DNA of 40,527 nt, taken from positions 1 through 40,527 of the forward strand of contig JAFMLE010000018.1 of NCBI GenBank assembly GCA_017852395.1, written 5' to 3'. Origin of the DNA: Flavobacteriaceae bacterium. GTDB lineage: Bacteria > Bacteroidota > Bacteroidia > Flavobacteriales > Flavobacteriaceae. Positions 1-7,530 of this stretch are shown here, piece after piece. Under the pieces are notes generated by a model, which ran no database searches, was not told where the DNA came from, and saw only the letters and a program-made list of their open reading frames with translations. The position numbers were made by a program, and so were the translations under genes. The number at the start of each line of letters is the position of its first letter. Within the stretch, counting starts at the first letter, position 1.

Positions 1-1
1 A

Positions 2-694
2 AAGTGGTTGGACTATTATAAGGACCTTCCGACACCTAGAAAGGAGTATGCTGCATTTATCTCCAATACGGATGAAAAAATTGGCGCCGTGCTAGACTAT
101 TTGGAGCAACACCAGCTGCGAGAAGACACCATCATAATTTTTCAATCCGATCATGGACACTCTTTAGAAGAACGGGCCTTTTGGGGCGGTGGTAGCGCTG
201 GTATATTCCGGGGGAGTAAATTTAGCCTCTTTGAAGGCGGCATCCGTGTGCCAGCACTAATCTCCTATCCCAAAAAACTACCCAAAAATCAAACAGTTGA
301 TGTAGCTTGTATCGAAATGGACTGGTTTGCTACCCTAGCTGCACTTACCCAAACACCAATAACCGAAACGATTGATGGACAAAATCTGCTGCCGCTGATC
401 GAAAACCCAAAACTACCCTCCCCGCACAAGGTCATGCACTGGCAATTTGGCAGCTATGACGATTCTAAAGCACAATGGGCCATTAGAAAAGGAGATTGGA
501 AGCTGATCGGTAATCTCAATGAACCACGAGGTAAAAATCAAAAGAATTTTAAGGCTGATCTTTTTTTGGTCAACCTCAATGAAGACCCTAGAGAACAGCA
601 TAACCTTGTAGATCAAAAACCACAAATAACTTCCGAACTTTTAGAACTTCACCAAAAGTGGCTCAAGGAAGTGAAAACAGAAAAAGGGATTTAG
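2..694 (+). CDS. Sulfatase, C-terminal part (5' end outside window)
   Basis: This is the C-terminal half of an alkaline-phosphatase-fold (S1, arylsulfatase A-like) sulfatase that would hydrolyse sulfate esters, probably on a polysaccharide in the periplasm. The reading frame is open through the left edge from base 2, so the true start, the signal peptide and the CxPSR formylglycine motif lie outside the window. Visible family marks are the metal-site segment IIIFQSDHGHS, the following GIFRGSKFSLFEGGIRVPA stretch (typical of the RGxK...EGGxRVP region) and the C-terminal AIRKGDWKLIGN block found in many S1 sulfatases. It converges on a minus-strand series with a second sulfatase, a GH16 enzyme and an FGE-like protein, so it probably belongs to the same sulfated-glycan locus. 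Substrate and subfamily cannot be assigned. Confidence 0.9.
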   Translation, partial: KWLDYYKDLPTPRKEYAAFISNTDEKIGAVLDYLEQHQLREDTIIIFQSDHGHSLEERAFWGGGSAGIFRGSKFSLFEGGIRVPALISYPKKLPKNQTVDVACIEMDWFATLAALTQTPITETIDGQNLLPLIENPKLPSPHKVMHWQFGSYDDSKAQWAIRKGDWKLIGNLNEPRGKNQKNFKADLFLVNLNEDPREQHNLVDQKPQITSELLELHQKWLKEVKTEKGI

Positions 695-701
695 CAATTC
701 C

Positions 702-854
702 CTATCGGAAACGTTCCAAAACAAATCCAATAACGATTAATAGCAATCCGAGGATAAGGATTCTGGTTTTATTGTCTTGCAAAAAGTCAAACAAAAAAAG
801 GACTACTGCTAGAGATACTAATCCATAGCCTATAGCTTTTAGGAGATGATTCAT
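702..854 (-). CDS. Small two-helix membrane protein (50 aa)
   Basis: This 50-codon reading frame (ATG at 854, TAG at 702) fills most of the gap between the sulfatase and the GH16 gene. The translation begins MNHLLKAIGYGLVSLAVVLF, continues through a short polar turn containing DFLQDNKTR, enters a second hydrophobic stretch (LILGLLLIVIGFVL) and ends ERFR. This is a clean two-transmembrane hairpin with a positively charged end, which is not expected of random sequence. It lies downstream of GH16 on the same strand and could be the last gene of that transcription unit. No family is recognised. The call rests on hydropathy pattern, proper start and stop, and fit to the gap; homologues would be needed to prove it. 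Confidence 0.55.
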   Translation of the reverse strand: MNHLLKAIGYGLVSLAVVLFLFDFLQDNKTRILILGLLLIVIGFVLERFR

Positions 855-898
855 AGGTTTAAATTTACAAAACCTGATGAAAAAACCCTTCGAATGTC

Positions 899-925
899 GG
901 ATCCATTATTGATATAATCGGATCC
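899..925 (-). other. Imperfect hairpin across the GH16 stop codon
   Basis: GGATCC-ATTAT (899-909) pairs with ATAAT-C-GGATCC (914-925), leaving a four-base loop and one bulged base. The structure spans the TAA of the GH16 gene (906-908). On the minus strand a run of six T follows only about 14 bases later, so it is a poor classical terminator. It could be a 3' stabilising hairpin or a weak terminator before the small membrane gene. Confidence 0.35.
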
Positions 926-1808
926 AGTCAATTTTCATGTCTATGGGCAATTCTTCGGGCTGGGTCACCTTGCCAGGCCACCCCTCGAGTTGCTGACTCA
1001 GAATCACAAAAAAGGGCTGATCAAACGGCCACTGATAGGTACCCGCTCCTTGAAGTTTGTGATATTCAAAATTGGTGCGATCGTTGATGCCAAACGTGAT
1101 TTTTTCTTTTTCCCACGACACCCAAAAGGTATTGTACTCCGTGGGGGCAAAGGATATGGTATCGTAGCGTTTGAGATTGTCCAATTTGAGGTTCAGATTC
1201 CAATGCGAATGAATGGTTTGATAAACAAATGGATCATGATTGAGTCTTTCCATGATGTCAATTTCACCATTGTGCTGATCTGGATAAATACTCTTTTCTG
1301 GAATGAGCCACAAGGCGGGCCATGCGCCAAATGCAGGGTCAAGTTTGGCGCGGATTTCTAACCGCCCATACTGAAACGCAAACTTATGTTGCGACCACAA
1401 TCCTCCAGTATGGTAGGGCCTGTTGTCCCAAGCTGTGGTGTCTTTGTTTTTAAGGGCCTTTAGATTTACAATTCCGTTTTGAAACGTAATGGTTTCTGGA
1501 TTGTCGGCAGACATATAACTGGACCAGCTGTTTGTGAAGGCCCGCCACGCATTTCTATCTTCTAAAAACTGTGGATTACGGCTTATGATTCGTTCTGACT
1601 TGTACAAATCGATGGGGTTCCAAAACTGTGTTTGCAGCGAGTCAAAAGCATCTTCCCAAACCAATGTCCATGTGCTGGGATCACCTGGATGTTCTTTTTG
1701 TTTATAAATGTATTGATCTACAAGTGTATAGGCGCGTTGTTCACAAGCGGCAACCAAAAAAATAAGTAGGAGTAACATATACCCAAAAAATAAACGCTGT
1801 TTTTTCAT
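906..1808 (-). CDS. GH16 family glycoside hydrolase, lipoprotein
   Basis: This is a retaining endo-hydrolase of the GH16 beta-jelly-roll family, which cleaves beta-1,3 or beta-1,4 bonds in glucans or galactans such as laminarin, agar, porphyran or carrageenan. The 300-residue protein starts with a lipoprotein signal (lipobox LVAAC, Cys22), so it should be membrane-anchored facing the periplasm or cell surface. The active-site motif GEIDIME is present with nucleophile E182, D184 and acid/base E187 (the ExDxxE beta-bulge form), preceded by the typical GRLEIRAKL and GAWPALWLIPE strands. It ends WIRLYQ, a usual GH16 C-terminus, so there is no extra binding or secretion domain. It sits downstream of an S1 sulfatase and an FGE-like gene on the same strand, which points to a sulfated polysaccharide. 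The exact substrate is not readable from sequence. Confidence 0.93.
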   Translation of the reverse strand: MKKQRLFFGYMLLLLIFLVAACEQRAYTLVDQYIYKQKEHPGDPSTWTLVWEDAFDSLQTQFWNPIDLYKSERIISRNPQFLEDRNAWRAFTNSWSSYMSADNPETITFQNGIVNLKALKNKDTTAWDNRPYHTGGLWSQHKFAFQYGRLEIRAKLDPAFGAWPALWLIPEKSIYPDQHNGEIDIMERLNHDPFVYQTIHSHWNLNLKLDNLKRYDTISFAPTEYNTFWVSWEKEKITFGINDRTNFEYHKLQGAGTYQWPFDQPFFVILSQQLEGWPGKVTQPEELPIDMKIDWIRLYQ

Positions 1809-1948
1809 TAGAATAGTGCCTGTTAAATTCTCTAAATAGAAAAATACAAAAATTAGCTATTTAAACGCAGTACGTATGCCCTCTCTATTGTTGGAGGCTG
1901 GAAAGCAAAAAGGGTGATTTTGTGGCAAAATGGACGCAAAAACCTTGA

Positions 1949-1962
1949 TTTTTGATCAAAAA
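1949..1962. repeat. Perfect 14-bp palindrome in the gap upstream of GH16
   Basis: The sequence TTTTTGATCAAAAA is its own reverse complement. It is framed by a wider pair GGACG (1932-1936) and CGTCC (1964-1968). It lies about 140 bases upstream of the GH16 start in the 199-base gap 1809-2007, which otherwise shows no gene. It could be an operator for a dimeric regulator or an mRNA hairpin; it has no T-tract placed for termination. Confidence 0.35.
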
Positions 1963-2007
1963 ACGTCCAAAACGGGCTAAAAATTGCTTTTTTTAAGTTT
2001 TTTGATT

Positions 2008-2190
2008 CTAGTAAATATTTTTTCTTAACGCTAAAAACAAGCCCACGTTTACTACCGCTAGTAGTAGAATCAAATACGGAATAAAACCATCTACATGAGT
2101 GCCAAAAAAGAATTCCCAAACTGCCGCTAGCATCAGAAATAGCAGCACCCCCAACAGGGCTGCGACAAAAAGCAGAGCTGTTTTTTTCAC
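2008..2190 (-). CDS. Small two-helix membrane protein (60 aa)
   Basis: This is a 60-residue hydrophobic protein. A first transmembrane segment (about residues 4-28, rich in LLFVAALLGVLLFLMLAAV) is followed by a short polar turn (FFGTHVDGF), a second segment (IPYLILLLAVVNVGLFLAL) and a basic tail RKNIY. The start is GTG at 2190, only 11 bases after the stop of the upstream sulfatase, so it is probably co-transcribed and perhaps translationally coupled. No ATG alternative precedes the first helix. A longer overlapping frame (1853-2119) has no protein-like character. Function is unknown. Confidence 0.6.
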   Translation of the reverse strand: MKKTALLFVAALLGVLLFLMLAAVWEFFFGTHVDGFIPYLILLLAVVNVGLFLALRKNIY

Positions 2191-2201
2191 TTATTAAAAA
2201 T

Positions 2202-3725
2202 TTATAGTTCGGGCACTACTACAGCATGATCTTCATAATAGGCTTTTTCTGTTTTGAGTGCCTGGTGCATTTTTTCAATAATGGTTTTATAATTTGGATT
2301 ATTGAAGTGATTGATGCTTTCTTTGGGGTCTTCTAGGAGGTCATAAAACTCCCAAGTAGGGGTAGTCGCTTCTTTACTGGCGCTTTTCATACCTAAGGGC
2401 TCGCCGTAGTAATAAATCAATTTGTAACGTTGACTGCGGACGCCAAAATGTGCTGGGCGGTCTGGGCTGTGCTCCCAATAGCGGTAATAGGTGTACTCCC
2501 TACCGGGGGTTTCTGGATTTTTGAGAAGGGTTCTAAAACTTTTTCCTTGCATCGCATCGGGTTGGTTTACTTGAGCATAATCCAAAATCAACGCAGGAAT
2601 ATCGATATTCATTAATAACGAAGTGTTTCTTTCGCCTTGGGGCAGGTCTTTGGGATAACGAACAACAAAAGGCATGCGCGCGGACTCTTCGAGCATCATC
2701 CGTTTGTCAAAAAAGCCATGCTCGCCCAAAAAATAGCCTTGATCTGAGGTATAGATGATAAGGGTATTATCGAGCTGGCCGCTTTTTTCTAAGGCTGCTA
2801 GTATTTTTTCGATATTATCATCTATGGCTGCGCCACATCTTATAAAGTCTTTTACAAATTTTTGATAGGATTTTTTTCGGATACCAATACTGTCGAGTCC
2901 ATCGATTTCGAAAGGCATCCCTGGGTAATCGGTCCAATATTTATCGGGTTCTGCCTGATAGCGCAGCCATCTTTTGGTCAAATTATCCAAAAGTTGCCCT
3001 CTAAAGGTACGACCTGTTTCTGTTGGGTAGGGTTCCAGTAACGATTGGGGTTCGGGCAATGTTATATCTTCCAATAGGGTGGCATGCCGTTCGGGATAGT
3101 GAAAGGGTTCGTGAGTTGCTTTAAAGTGCGTCATCAGAAAAAAGGGTTGGTCGTCTGACTGTTGTGCCATCCATTCGATGGATTCGTCTCCGATAATGTC
3201 CGAGGAAAATCCCTTTTGTTCTTTTCCGCCCTTCCAACCGTATTCCCAATTTTCAGCCGTCTTAAATACTGGGTCAAAATAACGCCCCTGACCGGGCAAA
3301 ACTTTATAATAGTCAAAACCTGTGGGTTCTTCCTTGAGGTGCCATTTGCCAATAATCGCGGTACGATATCCTGCAGAAGACATGATTTTAGCAATGTTTA
3401 GTGTGTCTGGCGATAGGGCGTCGCCAAGAGTATAAACCCCATTTTTGTGACTCATGTTCCCGGTCAAAATGGCTGCACGAGAGGGTACACAGATAGCGTT
3501 GGTACAAAACATATTGTCGAGGGTGACCCCTTCTGAGGCCAGTCGTTTTATGCCTGAGTTTTTTACATACTCCGAAAGCGCCCCACCGTATATCCCCCAA
3601 GCTTGAGAGGTGTGGTCATCAGACATAATAAACAAAATATTGGGCCGCTTTGGAGGCTGTGTTTCACACGAAATCCAAAAAAGACTGAGAAATCCTAGTA
3701 TCAAAAAGCGTTTGGCAGAGTACAT
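2202..3725 (-). CDS. S1-family sulfatase, lipoprotein
   Basis: This is a full-length (507 aa) type I sulfatase of the alkaline-phosphatase superfamily, expected to remove sulfate esters from a glycan. A lipoprotein signal ends at Cys20 (lipobox WISC), so it is anchored outside the cytoplasm. Metal ligands are seen in IMSDDHTS (D36, D37). The signature C79-V-P-S-R83 is the CxPSR form whose cysteine must be oxidised to formylglycine for activity. The second metal segment is YTSDQGYFLGEHG, followed by DKRMMLEESARMPFVVRYP. The C-terminal domain is complete. Because the key residue is Cys, maturation needs an FGE or an anSME; an FGE-like gene lies immediately upstream on the same strand (50-base gap). 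Similarity in the middle region suggests an iduronate/glucosamine-sulfatase-like or algal-glycan S1 subfamily, but the substrate is not assigned. Confidence 0.95.
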   Translation of the reverse strand: MYSAKRFLILGFLSLFWISCETQPPKRPNILFIMSDDHTSQAWGIYGGALSEYVKNSGIKRLASEGVTLDNMFCTNAICVPSRAAILTGNMSHKNGVYTLGDALSPDTLNIAKIMSSAGYRTAIIGKWHLKEEPTGFDYYKVLPGQGRYFDPVFKTAENWEYGWKGGKEQKGFSSDIIGDESIEWMAQQSDDQPFFLMTHFKATHEPFHYPERHATLLEDITLPEPQSLLEPYPTETGRTFRGQLLDNLTKRWLRYQAEPDKYWTDYPGMPFEIDGLDSIGIRKKSYQKFVKDFIRCGAAIDDNIEKILAALEKSGQLDNTLIIYTSDQGYFLGEHGFFDKRMMLEESARMPFVVRYPKDLPQGERNTSLLMNIDIPALILDYAQVNQPDAMQGKSFRTLLKNPETPGREYTYYRYWEHSPDRPAHFGVRSQRYKLIYYYGEPLGMKSASKEATTPTWEFYDLLEDPKESINHFNNPNYKTIIEKMHQALKTEKAYYEDHAVVVPEL

Positions 3726-3775
3726 AAAACTTTAATTTTAAGTAAGATAGGTACAATTATGGAAATTTAAAAAAA

Positions 3776-4357
3776 CTAGTCCGCGACCACTACACTAAAT
3801 CCGCAATTGATGTTTCCCGTTTCTTTGTCAACATAGAGTTCTCGGTCTTTTTGCGTTCCGTGGCAGGTGTTTGGCGAGCAAAACAACGAGCCTCCAGCCA
3901 AACGGATTTGCTCAGAATTGATGGGTGCAGTGATGTCCCAAACATTGCCCACTACACTTACACTGTCAACGGGTGAAATGGGGAGTGTATTGTCGGATAC
4001 GATTACTCTGTGGTCTTCGGCGACAAACTTCCAATATTCTTCATAGGTCGGCAAGTGTACCCCTGCCCATTTGCAATAGGCGACAGCATCGTTGTAGCTA
4101 ACTTGTGTTACCGGAAGGGTTTTTTTTCTTGGGGCATGTACGCCATCTGGCTGTGTCCAAATGGCATTTTCTACCAATTTGAAATTATAGACATCGAGTT
4201 GTACGATGGACCATCCATATCGCTCAGCATCCGTAATATACCCTGTTTGCGAAACAAATTTTTCAAAATCAGCGACCGAAACAGGCACCAATCGCTCATT
4301 TGTACTACAGCCAACCAAAACCAGTAGTAGAATTAATAAATGATAAATGCGGATCAA
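3776..4357 (-). CDS. Minimal formylglycine-generating-enzyme-like lipoprotein (SUMF1/FGE domain)
   Basis: This 193-residue protein of the FGE-sulfatase domain family has a lipoprotein signal (VLVGC, Cys17). Family blocks are TGYITDAERYGW (about 38-49), LPVTQVSYNDAVAYCKWAG (81-99), LPTYEEYWKFV (102-112), GNVWD (137-141) and AGGSLFCSPNTC (154-165), ending INCGFSVVV where FGEs have NxGFRxV. The cysteine pair C160-x4-C165 has the same spacing as the copper-binding catalytic pair of aerobic FGEs (human C336/C341). It is much shorter than usual, lacking the N-terminal MG region and the central YPWG segment, and the RYR after the second Cys is HGT here. It directly precedes a CxPSR sulfatase, so sulfatase maturation outside the cytoplasm is an inference. 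It could instead be a non-catalytic SUMF1-domain protein. The start is TTG; an in-frame stop lies 18 bases upstream and no ATG is available. Confidence 0.8.
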   Translation of the reverse strand: MIRIYHLLILLLVLVGCSTNERLVPVSVADFEKFVSQTGYITDAERYGWSIVQLDVYNFKLVENAIWTQPDGVHAPRKKTLPVTQVSYNDAVAYCKWAGVHLPTYEEYWKFVAEDHRVIVSDNTLPISPVDSVSVVGNVWDITAPINSEQIRLAGGSLFCSPNTCHGTQKDRELYVDKETGNINCGFSVVVAD

Positions 4358-4430
4358 GCGTATGTTCGTTTTTTAGGTGTTCTTAAAATTACATAATCTC
4401 AAAAGCAAATGGGTTTTTATCCCACAAAAA

Positions 4431-4459
4431 TTGATGCGCTACAAATTGTTGTATTTTTG
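4431..4459 (+). promoter_or_regulatory. Candidate Bacteroidota promoter for AMP nucleosidase
   Basis: TTG at 4431-4433 and TATTTTTG at 4452-4459 match the Bacteroidota sigma-A pattern (TTTG / TAnnTTTG) with an 18-base spacer. The element ends 12 bases before the ATG at 4472, which would give a very short leader. It also argues against the upstream in-frame ATG at 4409. Confidence 0.45.
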
Positions 4460-4471
4460 AATAAAATAACC

Positions 4472-5242
4472 ATGGAAAATAAAGAACAAATCGTAAAAGA
4501 TTGGCTTACACGCTACACCGGGGTAGCGCTTGAAGATTTTGGAAAGTATATTTTGCTAACCAATTTCCAAAAATATGTTCATTTATTTGCCGAAGCTACG
4601 GGTGCAACCATACAGGGCACTGACAAACCGATGCCTTCTGCGACCTCACAAGAAATCACGATCATCAATTTCGGAATAGGAAGCCCCAACGCGGCATTGA
4701 TCATGGATTTATTGACCGCAATAAATCCATCTGCAGTCTTATTTTTAGGAAAATGTGGTGGCCTGAAAAAACGCAATCAAATTGGGGACTTCATATTGCC
4801 CATTGGTGCAATTCGGGGAGACGGTACTTCGGATGATTATTTTCCCAAAGAGGTTCCTGCCATGCCCTCTTTTGCACTACAACGCGCAATTTCATCAACC
4901 ATAAAAGACCAGGGGTTCAATTATTGGACCGGTACCGTATATACCACCAACCGAAGGGTTTGGGAACATGATGAATCATTTAAAGCCTATCTTGAAAGCC
5001 TCAGAGCGTATGCCATTGATATGGAGACAGCCACGCTATTCATTGTAGGTTTTCATAATAAAATCCCCACAGGTGCTTTGCTTTTGGTAACTGACCAACC
5101 CATGATTCCTGAAGGCGTAAAAACCTCGTCAAAAGATGAAAAAAATTCTCAATTGTTCGACCAAAAGCATGTCCAAGCCGGCATTGATTCGTTAAAACAA
5201 CTTATCAATCGTGGAGATACCATCCGACACCTAAAATTTTGA
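4472..5242 (+). CDS. amn: AMP nucleosidase
   Basis: This enzyme hydrolyses AMP to adenine and ribose 5-phosphate, controlling adenylate pools in the cytoplasm. The 256-residue protein is the short Bacteroidota form, consisting of a single nucleoside-phosphorylase-type (PNP/UDP) domain without the long N-terminal region of the E. coli enzyme. Recognisable parts are IINFGIGSPNAAL, the FLGKCGGL glycine-rich segment, the IGAIRGDGTSDDYFP block, AIDMETATLF (the E of the DMETA motif contacts ribose in this superfamily) and LLVTDQPM. The chosen start is ATG 4472, giving MENKEQIVKDWL. A frame beginning at 4409 adds 21 residues with no family character and starts upstream of the candidate promoter. The next gene begins 3 bases after the stop, so the two are probably co-transcribed. 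Confidence 0.9.
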   Translation: MENKEQIVKDWLTRYTGVALEDFGKYILLTNFQKYVHLFAEATGATIQGTDKPMPSATSQEITIINFGIGSPNAALIMDLLTAINPSAVLFLGKCGGLKKRNQIGDFILPIGAIRGDGTSDDYFPKEVPAMPSFALQRAISSTIKDQGFNYWTGTVYTTNRRVWEHDESFKAYLESLRAYAIDMETATLFIVGFHNKIPTGALLLVTDQPMIPEGVKTSSKDEKNSQLFDQKHVQAGIDSLKQLINRGDTIRHLKF

Positions 5243-5245
5243 TTG

Positions 5246-6193
5246 ATGGCTTCCGAAAACTTACAACACAAAATTGACAGTGCCTACAATAAAATTAAAG
5301 AACACATCCACCGTACACCCATACTAACGTCTCAATATTTGGATGATTTATCGGGCGCGCAGTTATTTTTTAAGTGTGAAAATTTTCAAAAAATAGGTGC
5401 GTTCAAAATGCGTGGCGCCCTTCATGCAGTTCTTACAACCCCAAAAGATGAACTAAAAAAAGGATTTGTAACCCACTCGTCTGGTAACCATGCTCAAGCC
5501 TTAGCACGCGCGGCTCAGATTGCAAAAACGACCGCCTATATCGTGATGCCAAAAGGAGCGCCAGCAATCAAGGTAAAAGCTGTAAAAGGCTATGGAGGAC
5601 AGGTGACACTTTGCGAAAATTCGGAGCAGTCACGTATCGAAACCTGTCAACAAATCATCGATCAAACTCAGGCTACTTTTGTCCATCCCTACGACAGTGA
5701 TGCCGTAATTTTGGGGCAGGCAACCTGTGCCAAAGAAATTTATGAGCAATGCCCAGCTCTTGACGATTTGATTTGCCCCGTTGGTGGGGGCGGACTCGCA
5801 TCCGGGAGCATTCTTGCGACAAAAGCGTTTTCTCCAACCACACGAGTTATTCTTGCCGAGCCAAAAAATGCCGATGATGCCTACCAGTCCTTTACACAAA
5901 AAAAGCACCTAAAAGTGATCCGCCCAAACACCATAGCTGATGGACTCAAAACTTCTTTAGGAAAACGCAATTTTAAAATTATCCTTGACGGCGCAGCAGC
6001 AATTTTTACGGTTTCTGAAGAAGAAATCATACACGCCATGCAACTCATCTGGGAACGACTCAAAATAATCTGCGAACCTTCTTGCTCACTACCTTTGGCA
6101 GTGGTACTCAAAAACCCTAACGAATTTAAAGGAAGAAAAATTGGGTTGATTCTTACGGGAGGCAATGTCGATCTTTCTAATCTGCCTTTTTAA
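5246..6193 (+). CDS. Serine racemase / threonine ammonia-lyase-like PLP enzyme
   Basis: This fold-type II PLP enzyme (315 aa) either deaminates L-serine or L-threonine to 2-oxoacids or racemises serine. The Schiff-base lysine is K54 in GAFKMRGA, the substrate loop is HSSGNHAQAL (SGNH at 79-82), and the phosphate-binding loop is VGGGGLASGS (G180-G183). The segment AEPKNADDAYQS keeps the pattern that carries the divalent-metal ligands of mammalian serine racemase, and TIADGLKTSLG and LTGGNVDLS are also racemase-like. There is no C-terminal ACT regulatory domain, so this is the catabolic or racemase form rather than biosynthetic IlvA. The start is ATG 5246, 3 bases after the amn stop; a TTG just before it is less likely. 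Its last 17 bases overlap the end of the convergent amidohydrolase gene. Racemase versus lyase cannot be decided here. Confidence 0.88.
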   Translation: MASENLQHKIDSAYNKIKEHIHRTPILTSQYLDDLSGAQLFFKCENFQKIGAFKMRGALHAVLTTPKDELKKGFVTHSSGNHAQALARAAQIAKTTAYIVMPKGAPAIKVKAVKGYGGQVTLCENSEQSRIETCQQIIDQTQATFVHPYDSDAVILGQATCAKEIYEQCPALDDLICPVGGGGLASGSILATKAFSPTTRVILAEPKNADDAYQSFTQKKHLKVIRPNTIADGLKTSLGKRNFKIILDGAAAIFTVSEEEIIHAMQLIWERLKIICEPSCSLPLAVVLKNPNEFKGRKIGLILTGGNVDLSNLPF

Positions 6194-7529
6194 GTTCGTT
6201 TTTAAAAATTTTACCATCCTTCATAATCAGCTTTAAGTGCTCTTTGGGATCGGTCAATACACGAATGTCTTCAAGAGGATTGCCCTCATAAATCAATAAA
6301 TCAGCATAGGCTCCGGCAACAATTACACCCAAAGGTCCCTCCAAATATGGATTGGTTTTGCCAGACAGGGCCAAAAGTTGGGCATTCCCCGAAGTTGCTT
6401 GCTTGAGAACCTCAACGGGAGTGTACCACTTTGTACGAGCAGTAAACTCCATCAATGCTAATGATTCGAGCCCGAGACCACCATAGGCGTCTGAGCCAAA
6501 CCCCATTTTAATTTGATGCTTTTTGGCCAAATCCATTTGTCTTTTGGTTCCTTCCAAAACAATCTTTACTTTCTTTAGAGTCTCTGGCGGAATTTGATCC
6601 TGTCCAGGAGCCCAAAAATCTGCGGGAGCATCGATCCAGTAGGCCTGTGGCACCAGCCAAGCATTTTTTTCTTTAATCTTTTTGATTGCCGTTTCGTTTA
6701 GCAAATGACCATGGTCCAAACATTGGACACCTGCTTCCAAGGCCCGTATGGCGCCTTCAGAATTATAAATATGAACCGCTACATAGGTGTCCCAATCTTC
6801 GGCGGCTGAGACTGCAGCTCGAAGTTCATCGACTGTAAACTGTACGGAGTGAATTGGATCAAAATCGGAATCGATCCCTCCACCAGCCATCACTTTGAGC
6901 TGTGTTGCTCCTTGTCTTAAATTTTCACGAGCAGCTTTCAATACTTCAGCACGCCCATCAACTACAAAAGCCCAACCCAAAGCATCTATAGGGTGCATGA
7001 TGTTGCCATACCAGTAGGTGCTGAGCTCGTTGGCCGTTCTCGAATCTCCATGACCCGAAGTTTGTGATATAAACGCCCCCGAAGGAAAGATCCTTGGGCC
7101 TGGAACCAAGCCCTCGTCGATGGCTTTTTTTAGACCAAATACAGGCCCTCCCAAATCACGAACGGTTGTAAAACCTTGCATCAAAAAGTTTTCAGCTGAA
7201 GCTGCTGCCCTTAACGCTGTGTACATCCAATGAGCTTGACCACGTATGGTTTGCATTCCCATTGTTAGGGCCAAATGCACGTGTGCATCCGATAGCCCCG
7301 GTATAAGTGTTTTGCCTTGAGCGTCAATAATCTGTGTGCCCTTTGGCGCTTTGATTGTCGGAGCAACCTTTACGATTAGATGGTCTTCAATCAATACGCT
7401 GGTGTTTGGCACTACCCGATCACTTGTACCATCCCAGACCTGTGCATTTGTGATTAAAATTGTTTGTTGTGCATAGGTTTTGGCAACTAAAAGTGATAAT
7501 GTGGTTAAAAGCAGTATGTGTAATTTCAT
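6177..7529 (-). CDS. Exported amidohydrolase (imidazolonepropionase / Xaa-Pro dipeptidase-like)
   Basis: This is a metal-dependent TIM-barrel hydrolase of the amidohydrolase superfamily (450 aa) with a Sec signal peptide (MKLHILLLTTLSLLVAKTYA), so it acts outside the cytoplasm. The N-terminal beta-sandwich is followed by the metal motif DAHVHL (HxH), then GFTTVRDLGG, the KVMAGGGIDSD segment holding the lysine typical of a carboxylated bridge in this branch, VHIYNSEGAIRALEAG, DHGHLL and the late aspartate GFGSDAYGG. The C-terminal ADLLIYEGNPLEDI is standard for the family. Such proteins are often named Xaa-Pro dipeptidase-like or imidazolonepropionase-like, and the substrate is not predictable. 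It abuts the Rieske oxygenase gene (1 base between them), so they form one transcription unit. Its 3' end overlaps the convergent PLP-enzyme gene by 17 bases. Confidence 0.9.
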   Translation of the reverse strand: MKLHILLLTTLSLLVAKTYAQQTILITNAQVWDGTSDRVVPNTSVLIEDHLIVKVAPTIKAPKGTQIIDAQGKTLIPGLSDAHVHLALTMGMQTIRGQAHWMYTALRAAASAENFLMQGFTTVRDLGGPVFGLKKAIDEGLVPGPRIFPSGAFISQTSGHGDSRTANELSTYWYGNIMHPIDALGWAFVVDGRAEVLKAARENLRQGATQLKVMAGGGIDSDFDPIHSVQFTVDELRAAVSAAEDWDTYVAVHIYNSEGAIRALEAGVQCLDHGHLLNETAIKKIKEKNAWLVPQAYWIDAPADFWAPGQDQIPPETLKKVKIVLEGTKRQMDLAKKHQIKMGFGSDAYGGLGLESLALMEFTARTKWYTPVEVLKQATSGNAQLLALSGKTNPYLEGPLGVIVAGAYADLLIYEGNPLEDIRVLTDPKEHLKLIMKDGKIFKNELKKAD

Positions 7530-7530
7530 C

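Noticed and set aside
990-1361. 123-codon frame antisense to GH16
   Set aside because: It is a shadow of a conserved catalytic domain; no signal, motif or start context.
1853-2119. 88-codon minus-strand frame
   Set aside because: Low-complexity translation that overlaps the better-supported two-helix protein at 2008-2190.
4409-4471. ATG extension of AMP nucleosidase
   Set aside because: The 21 extra residues have no family character, and the extension begins upstream of the promoter-like TTG/TATTTTTG element. ATG 4472 fits the family start.
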